A DNA stretch of 64,000 nucleotides from Erysipelotrichales bacterium (lineage in GTDB: Bacteria; Bacillota_I; Bacilli_A; RF39; UBA660). The notes below the pieces were generated by a model. The model was not told where the DNA came from. It did not search any database and saw only the letters and a program-made list of their open reading frames with translations. The stretch is taken from contig JAFLUY010000005.1 in assembly GCA_022508565.1 (NCBI GenBank), positions 1-64,000 of the forward strand, in the 5' to 3' direction. How positions within the stretch are numbered: position 1 is the first letter of the stretch; every line of letters begins with the position of its first letter. Below, in pieces: positions 58,485 to 64,000 of the stretch. Made by a program: the position numbers and the translations under genes.

Positions 58485-58754
58485 TTATTTATTCTTTAAA
58501 TAAATCTTTTTAAACTTTTGGATACTAAGTACAAGAAATAAGAGTCCAAGTATAATTATAAATAAACCCACTAAAACATTAGCTTTTAAAGTTATAATAC
58601 CTATAAGTAATATTAAGCCAATTACAATTGTAAAAAATAGAACTATTAAAACAATTAATGGATACCTGACATACTTTGGTAATTTTTTGTTTTTACTTGC
58701 TTCTAGAGTACCTTCAAAAACCAGTTCAAAAAGAAATTCAAATAAATACTCCAT
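58485..58754 (-). CDS. small membrane protein
   Basis: two hydrophobic segments in an 89-aa ORF. Confidence 0.5.
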   Translation of the reverse strand: MEYLFEFLFELVFEGTLEASKNKKLPKYVRYPLIVLIVLFFTIVIGLILLIGIITLKANVLVGLFIIILGLLFLVLSIQKFKKIYLKNK

Positions 58755-58757
58755 ATT

Positions 58758-59879
58758 TTACTCTCCTTTACCTCCAATTACTTCGTACACCACTAATGGT
58801 ACAAGCATTTCATCCTCAGTAATACCTGAATGAGATGATTTTTGTGTATGCTTTTTTCTATCATATCTAATACATTTATCAGTAATACCTATAGCAAAAT
58901 AGTCACCTAAAGCATCTTCAAAGTATTTGTTTTCTTCACCTTCACCATATAGTTTTTGTTCTCTTACTTCATCTTTAGATAAGATTATAAAATCATCTTT
59001 TAGAATCATTTTAAGTTCACCCGGAAAAATACTCATATATTCTTCTTTAACTCTAAAGGATGCTGCTCTAACATCTATACCAATATCTCCTTCTAGCATC
59101 TCTATTATATTAGGATAATCAGTTAAAGTAATATACTTACAAGCAAGATGACCATGATCTGCAATTGCAATAACAAGAGTGTCATTTAATGATGTACATA
59201 GTTTTTTAAATTCTTTATCAAGTTTTCTCAATAACATTTTGGAAAGAATTGAATCATTTCCAAAAGTATGAAAATTATGATCTGGTTGATTACAGTAGAA
59301 ATAAATATAATTTCTTTTATCATTTTCTAATATTTCTTGAATTTGCATTCTAGCTTTCTTTAAAGACATATTTCGATCATCATGATAAACTGATATTTTC
59401 TTCGCATAGCAATCTTTATCTTTTTTGATTTTATCAACAACAGATTCGTATTTTAACAAAGTTCTACCTATATGATAATCAGTTATTTTTTCCTTAGTTG
59501 ATTTTACACAATTGCGAGATAAAGTTATTACTTCATCAAATTCTTTAAAATACATATCCCAACCTAACCAACCATGTTCGATTGGATGTAATCCAGATTC
59601 AATACTGGTTCTTGCTGACATAGTAGTTGATGGAAATGTTGAAGAAAGAGAAGAAACTAAATATTTATTTAAAAAAGGACACAATTTTCCATTTCGTTTT
59701 AATATATTATATCCTAATCCATCAAACAAAACTAAAACTACATTCTTATAGTTATGCTTATTTAGAATATCGTCTAACTCATTTAATGTTGAATGACTAG
59801 TTTCAATATTAAAATATTTTAAAATTGAATTTGAGACGTTAGCAACATTATTCTCATAATTAGGTAACATTGTTTTCAT
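58758..59879 (-). CDS. alkaline phosphatase superfamily / nucleotide pyrophosphatase-type phosphodiesterase
   Basis: VVLVLFDGLGYNILKRNG; STFPSTTMSARTSIESGLHPIEHGWLGWD; IADHGHLA. Confidence 0.85.
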   Translation of the reverse strand: MKTMLPNYENNVANVSNSILKYFNIETSHSTLNELDDILNKHNYKNVVLVLFDGLGYNILKRNGKLCPFLNKYLVSSLSSTFPSTTMSARTSIESGLHPIEHGWLGWDMYFKEFDEVITLSRNCVKSTKEKITDYHIGRTLLKYESVVDKIKKDKDCYAKKISVYHDDRNMSLKKARMQIQEILENDKRNYIYFYCNQPDHNFHTFGNDSILSKMLLRKLDKEFKKLCTSLNDTLVIAIADHGHLACKYITLTDYPNIIEMLEGDIGIDVRAASFRVKEEYMSIFPGELKMILKDDFIILSKDEVREQKLYGEGEENKYFEDALGDYFAIGITDKCIRYDRKKHTQKSSHSGITEDEMLVPLVVYEVIGGKGE

Positions 59880-59907
59880 ATATTCACCATCTTTTATTTA
59901 TTATAAC

Positions 59908-59946
59908 ATGAAAAAAGCAAATCATATCAGATTTGCTTTTTTTATT
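59908..59946. terminator. Rho-independent terminator
   Basis: AAAAAAGCAAATCATATCAGATTTGCTTTTTTTATT. Confidence 0.85.
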
Positions 59947-60652
59947 CAAACTCAATTGTGCTAATTAAATGGGCAATTTGCTCATCAGAATAATCTAAAC
60001 TAAATATCGTAATGGTGTAACTGTATTCACCATCATTAATAAATATTTCCTTAACACCATAAGTCTCCCAAATATAACCATCATAATCACCATCAATTAA
60101 AGTAAGTTTTGTAAGATTACCAAACGTTGAATTTGCAATAAAATTAATTGTTTGAATTTTTCTTATTTTATTAATGCTACTAAATATATTTATATCATCA
60201 TTAGCATTACTAATTAAATATTCATATGCTTTATAAGTAGTATTAATCTTATTATTCTCAAATTCTTTTGTTAGATCATAAGCTAACACATTATCTTTAC
60301 TCATATCTAAAATAAGATTTAAAGTTTCATTTGATGGAATTTTATTGAAAACAACTTTATCATTAGTATCTTTTAAAATATATACTTTAAAATTTGAATT
60401 AATATTTTCTTCATATAATTCAAACTCATCTTTAATTTTTAAACAATCATATGTAAAATAATCTTTACCAAGATCAGTTTTTTTGACTGTAATTCTTTCT
60501 TCAGGGTTAAATGATTTAATAAAATTATATACATTCGTATTTTCTTGAACTTTTGTTAAATCATAAACAAAGAATAAGAATCCTTTAAAAACAATATAAA
60601 TAACCAATATGATTGCTAAAATAATTAATAACATCTTTTTCGACTTTTGCAT
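59942..60652 (-). CDS. single-TM hypothetical protein
   Basis: N-terminal hydrophobic anchor KMLLIILAIILVIYIVFKGFLFFVY. Confidence 0.55.
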   Translation of the reverse strand: MQKSKKMLLIILAIILVIYIVFKGFLFFVYDLTKVQENTNVYNFIKSFNPEERITVKKTDLGKDYFTYDCLKIKDEFELYEENINSNFKVYILKDTNDKVVFNKIPSNETLNLILDMSKDNVLAYDLTKEFENNKINTTYKAYEYLISNANDDINIFSSINKIRKIQTINFIANSTFGNLTKLTLIDGDYDGYIWETYGVKEIFINDGEYSYTITIFSLDYSDEQIAHLISTIEFE

Positions 60653-60671
60653 AATTAACCAACTTTCTATT

Positions 60672-61301
60672 TTAAAATTCTTTTTTCATATATATACTTG
60701 CAGATATACTATAAGAAATAAATAATGATAAAACCATAGTTATAGGTAACGCTAAAAATATATAATCGTTAAATACATCAAATACTTTACTAATTGCATA
60801 AAAGTCAATGTATTTTCTCATAAACTCTTCAACGAAAATAATAGCAAATACGATGACTAAAACACCAATTCGCGCTTTTTCAACGCCAAACTTATAAATT
60901 GCTGGATACATAAATACTTCCAATAAAACCGTTGCAAAAGTGCAACCCAATATAACTAGTAATAAGCTTTCATAATCCGTATTATTTTTAGAATAAGCAA
61001 TTATAAGTGATAATATAGTTACAATTATTGATGCAACTAGTATAAGTATTAAAGTAGCTAAGTATTTTGCTTTTACACTGTTTTTTCTACCATTAGGTAA
61101 TGTAACAACATATGCATCCCATTTGTTATAAGCATCATAATTAAATGTTGTCATCATCATTAGAAAACTCATAAATGGAATTAAAAATGATAAATCAGCT
61201 TGTCCATAAATACCTAAACCAGTATAAATTAATAACATTATTATAAAAACTTTACAATTACCCTTTAGCATTAGCAAATCTTTTTTTATTAAACCAATCA
61301 T
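60672..61301 (-). CDS. ABC-2 type permease
   Basis: MIGLIKKDLLMLKGNCKVFIIMLLIYTGLGI, six hydrophobic segments, adjacent to ATPase. Confidence 0.75.
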   Translation of the reverse strand: MIGLIKKDLLMLKGNCKVFIIMLLIYTGLGIYGQADLSFLIPFMSFLMMMTTFNYDAYNKWDAYVVTLPNGRKNSVKAKYLATLILILVASIIVTILSLIIAYSKNNTDYESLLLVILGCTFATVLLEVFMYPAIYKFGVEKARIGVLVIVFAIIFVEEFMRKYIDFYAISKVFDVFNDYIFLALPITMVLSLFISYSISASIYMKKEF

Positions 61302-62158
61302 TATTCCACTCCTTTAATCATCAATACCATCAAATCTTCAAGTGTTACTTTATCAATTGTACTAACTTTATAAATTTTATTGAATTCTTTTTTGTTTTCA
61401 ACTAAGACTTCATAATCATACTTATTCTTCTTGTATCTTATATAATCTTTATTATCAAAATTCTTAAATTCTTTTTCAGTACATTTAACAATTCCATAAT
61501 TATCCAATAACTCATCTTTAGTTTTTGATAATAATATTTCACCTTTATTGATAAATGTTATATAATCAGCAATATGTTCTAAATCTGTTGTAATATGACT
61601 TGATATTAGAATAGAACATTCTTCATTTTGAATAAAGTCTTGGAATATATCTATTACTTCATTTCTAGCAATTGGGTCAAGTCCACTTGTTGGTTCATCT
61701 AGTATTAATAACTTGGGATGATGTGAAATAGCTACAGCTATTTCTAATTTTTTTCTCATACCTCTTGAGAAAGTTTTTACTTGTTTAGATTTAGGTAATG
61801 AAAAATCATTTAAATATTTAAAGTATAAATCACTATCCCAGTTTTTAAATGTATCTTTCATAACTGAATTAATATCAGTTGGAGTAAGAATTTCAGGAAA
61901 AAACATATCATCTAAAACCACACCAATATCTTCTTTAATTCTTTTATCATCTTTTCTATTACTAAGACCAAATATTTTTATATTCCCTTTATAATCTTTA
62001 ATAATATCTAAAATAGCTTTTATAGTAGTAGTTTTGCCTGCACCATTTTCACCAATTAGTCCCATAATCATACCCTTAGGTAAATTAAAGCTAATGTTTT
62101 TTAATTCAAAATCATCATATCTTTTTGATAAATCTTTTACTTCTAATATATCTCCCAT
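61301..62158 (-). CDS. ABC transporter ATP-binding protein
   Basis: GLIGENGAGKTTTIKAILDII; FSRGMRKKLEIAVAISHHPKLLILDEPTSGLDP. Confidence 0.92.
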   Translation of the reverse strand: MGDILEVKDLSKRYDDFELKNISFNLPKGMIMGLIGENGAGKTTTIKAILDIIKDYKGNIKIFGLSNRKDDKRIKEDIGVVLDDMFFPEILTPTDINSVMKDTFKNWDSDLYFKYLNDFSLPKSKQVKTFSRGMRKKLEIAVAISHHPKLLILDEPTSGLDPIARNEVIDIFQDFIQNEECSILISSHITTDLEHIADYITFINKGEILLSKTKDELLDNYGIVKCTEKEFKNFDNKDYIRYKKNKYDYEVLVENKKEFNKIYKVSTIDKVTLEDLMVLMIKGVE

Positions 62159-62535
62159 TACTTATCCTCCTCATAAAATATGTCTAACATGTCACTTATC
62201 GTATCTTTAGAAATATTGTTAACTTTAGCAATATTAACAATTGTATCTAAAAGATTTTCTATTTTCTTTAGTTGTTCTTCTCTTGCTAAATCAATATTTA
62301 TTTCTGCAACATAAAATCCCTTAGCAGGAATAGTAACTACATAACCTTCCTTAACTAATTCTTCATAAGCATTTTTAGTAGTTATAACACTACATCTTAA
62401 ATCCTTAGCTAATGATCTTATAGATGGCAACATCTCTCCAGATTCGAGTTCTCTTGAGATTATTTTGTTCTTAATTTGTTCTTTTATTTGTTCATATATT
62501 GGAACACCACTTGAATTACTAATAATAATTTCCAT
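62158..62535 (-). CDS. GntR-family (YtrA subfamily) transcriptional regulator
   Basis: PIYEQIKEQIKNKIISRELESGEMLPSIRSLAKDLRCSVITTKNAYEELVKEGYV. Confidence 0.9.
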   Translation of the reverse strand: MEIIISNSSGVPIYEQIKEQIKNKIISRELESGEMLPSIRSLAKDLRCSVITTKNAYEELVKEGYVVTIPAKGFYVAEINIDLAREEQLKKIENLLDTIVNIAKVNNISKDTISDMLDIFYEEDK

Positions 62536-62560
62536 AATACACCTCGTTGTATATATTTAT

Positions 62561-62575
62561 TATATACAGTATATA
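62561..62575. promoter_or_regulatory. candidate GntR/YtrA operator
   Basis: perfect palindrome TATATAC-A-GTATATA just upstream of the gntR start. Confidence 0.55.
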
Positions 62576-62609
62576 CACATATGTCAATTTATTTAAATTA
62601 ACTAGACAC

Positions 62610-62640
62610 AAAAAAAGCAAACCATAATGATTTGCTCTGA
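62610..62640 (-). terminator. terminator-like hairpin flanking the C-terminal end of the YdcF-like gene
   Basis: AAAAAAAGCAAACCATAATGATTTGCTCTGA: stem GCAAA(c)C/G(a)TTTGC followed on the minus strand by T-run. Confidence 0.55.
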
Positions 62641-62653
62641 AAATTGCAATTTG

Positions 62654-63391
62654 TTAATCATTTTGATTCTGATCATTTGTAATATCGCCATTGCCGCTTA
62701 CAGGAATTATATGACCTAAGTAAGTTGGTTTAGGTTTAAATATACATTTTATAAAATCTTTATCTCTTGCTAATATTTCTCTTAATTCTCTATAGGTTGC
62801 TCCTGCATATTGTCTAGGATTTGCTCCAACTCCATAAGCTTCTAAACCTAGCTTATTTGCTATATATAAAGCTCGATATAAATGATACTTTTGTGTTACA
62901 ATTATAACTTTCTTCGCCTTAAAAATTTCTTTAGCTCTATAAATACTATCATAAGTAGAGAAGCCTGCATGGTCCATGAAAATATCTTCTGAAGGTATTT
63001 CTTTTTCAATTGCATAATTTTTCATTATATTTACTTCACCATATTCTTTTCTTCCATGATCTCCACTCATTATTATTTTATTTGATATGTTATCTTGATA
63101 TAAATCTATTCCTTTTTGTAATCTATCTTTTAACATGGGACTAGGTTTTTCTCCCCATACCCCAGCCCCTAAAATAAGAATGCAATCTATATCTTTTAGA
63201 CTAGAATAATCTTTTTCAGTAATAATTTGATTACTTGTAGAAATTCTTACGTACAAGTTTATTCCAAAAACAAATATTATGATTAACATAATAACAGTAA
63301 ATATACATTTAAACACTTTCTTCATAAAACATCCTTCTTGATTAGTAATAGCTATCATTCTACATAACCTGCAGTAGTAAAATCTTTGCAT
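62654..63391 (-). CDS. YdcF/SanA-like (DUF218) protein
   Basis: CILILGAGVWGEKPSPMLKDRLQKGIDLYQ; IIMSGDHGRKEYGEVNIMKNYAIEKEIPSEDIFMDHAGFSTYDSIYRAKEIF; start probably at MKKVFK (~63325). Confidence 0.85.
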   Translation of the reverse strand: MQRFYYCRLCRMIAITNQEGCFMKKVFKCIFTVIMLIIIFVFGINLYVRISTSNQIITEKDYSSLKDIDCILILGAGVWGEKPSPMLKDRLQKGIDLYQDNISNKIIMSGDHGRKEYGEVNIMKNYAIEKEIPSEDIFMDHAGFSTYDSIYRAKEIFKAKKVIIVTQKYHLYRALYIANKLGLEAYGVGANPRQYAGATYRELREILARDKDFIKCIFKPKPTYLGHIIPVSGNGDITNDQNQND

Positions 63392-63729
63392 CTTAGATAT
63401 GTTTTATAAACTAACTCATCGCCATCACAATCAGTTTCAGCATAAGCTTTACAATATGATTTTTTATCAACATCAAGCATATCCGACTTTTTTAAATAAC
63501 CATTATCAATTAAAACATCATCTAGTATTTTAAATCTATGAGCTATTTCTACATCGCCTTGTTCATTATTCTTACAAGCGCTAGGATCAGTAACTTTTAA
63601 CTGCCAGTCTACTGCATCTTTAAAAGATTTTAATATCTCATCATATCTTTCGGTAGAGTTTTTGTTGCCACATCCAGATAATCCTAAAATTATTACTGAT
63701 AAAAAAATAAACAAAAATATTTTTTTCAT
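63355..63729 (-). CDS. lipoprotein, unknown function
   Basis: N-terminal signal and lipobox-like KKIFLFIFLSVIILGLSGCGNK. Confidence 0.65.
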   Translation of the reverse strand: MKKIFLFIFLSVIILGLSGCGNKNSTERYDEILKSFKDAVDWQLKVTDPSACKNNEQGDVEIAHRFKILDDVLIDNGYLKKSDMLDVDKKSYCKAYAETDCDGDELVYKTYLRCKDFTTAGYVE

Positions 63730-63750
63730 AAGTTTCTCCTATTAATTATT

Positions 63751-64000
63751 TTATTTGATTTCAAATTCAACAGTTATATGGTGTTCTGTACCTTCCCCTG
63801 GTTCAGAAGTTTTTTTAACTAAACGGTACTTACCATCTTCTAACTTTCCATATAACCATTCCCAATCTACATTCATTTCTAATTTATTGTTTTTATCAAC
63901 CATATATCCTTTAGATGTCCAAGCATAATTTCCATCAAATATGATTTCCATTTCTTGCCATCTGTCATTTTCTTTCTTATCTAATTTAAATTCAGAACCA
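63751..64000 (-). CDS. hypothetical protein, 5'-truncated by window edge
   Basis: frame stays open upstream of the annotated start (..GSEFKLDKKENDRWQE-MEIIFDG) to the window end. Confidence 0.5.
   Translation of the reverse strand, partial: GSEFKLDKKENDRWQEMEIIFDGNYAWTSKGYMVDKNNKLEMNVDWEWLYGKLEDGKYRLVKKTSEPGEGTEHHITVEFEIK

Noticed and set aside
1-64000. CRISPR arrays, tRNA/rRNA genes, IS elements or prophage
   Set aside because: No regularly spaced repeats, no transposase/integrase/phage structural motifs, no GGTTCGAATCC-type T-loop noticed by eye; a tRNAscan/Infernal run would be needed to be certain.

Overview
A 64 kb AT-rich, densely coded bacterial window, mostly minus-strand and consistent with a low-GC Firmicutes/Bacilli-type chromosome. 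Lineage is inferred only from composition, Shine-Dalgarno (SD) usage and gene families. I saw no rRNA, tRNA, CRISPR, transposase or prophage module. Most genes are small enzymes (methyltransferases, GNATs, nucleotide and NDT-like enzymes, HADs), ABC exporters with local regulators, membrane proteins and several lineage-specific unknowns. The strongest candidate for an undescribed system is 39.5-44.7 kb. It holds a tightly overlapping operon of an HhH-GPD-like protein, a uracil-DNA-glycosylase-superfamily (UDG) protein, an unknown protein and a divergent PurA/PurZ-like adenylosuccinate-synthetase homologue whose GDEGKGK motif reads GSCGKAK. Next to it are a second divergent UDG-fold protein, a decayed pseudogene, and an unannotated candidate type I toxin-antitoxin: a 26-aa hydrophobic peptide with a sequestered SD and a convergent ~83-nt antisense RNA with its own promoter and terminator. 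Other notable items: a candidate ~350-nt structured RNA or leader (20.69-21.05 kb), an MMPL exporter with ~80-aa extracytoplasmic repeats, an inositol-monophosphatase/RBBP9-hydrolase fusion, a eukaryotic-like UMPH-1 5'-nucleotidase, an ABCG-type half transporter, a perfect 11-bp tandem repeat upstream of an ABC/two-component operon, and CotJ-type coat genes. All family calls come from motif reading by eye; no database search was run.
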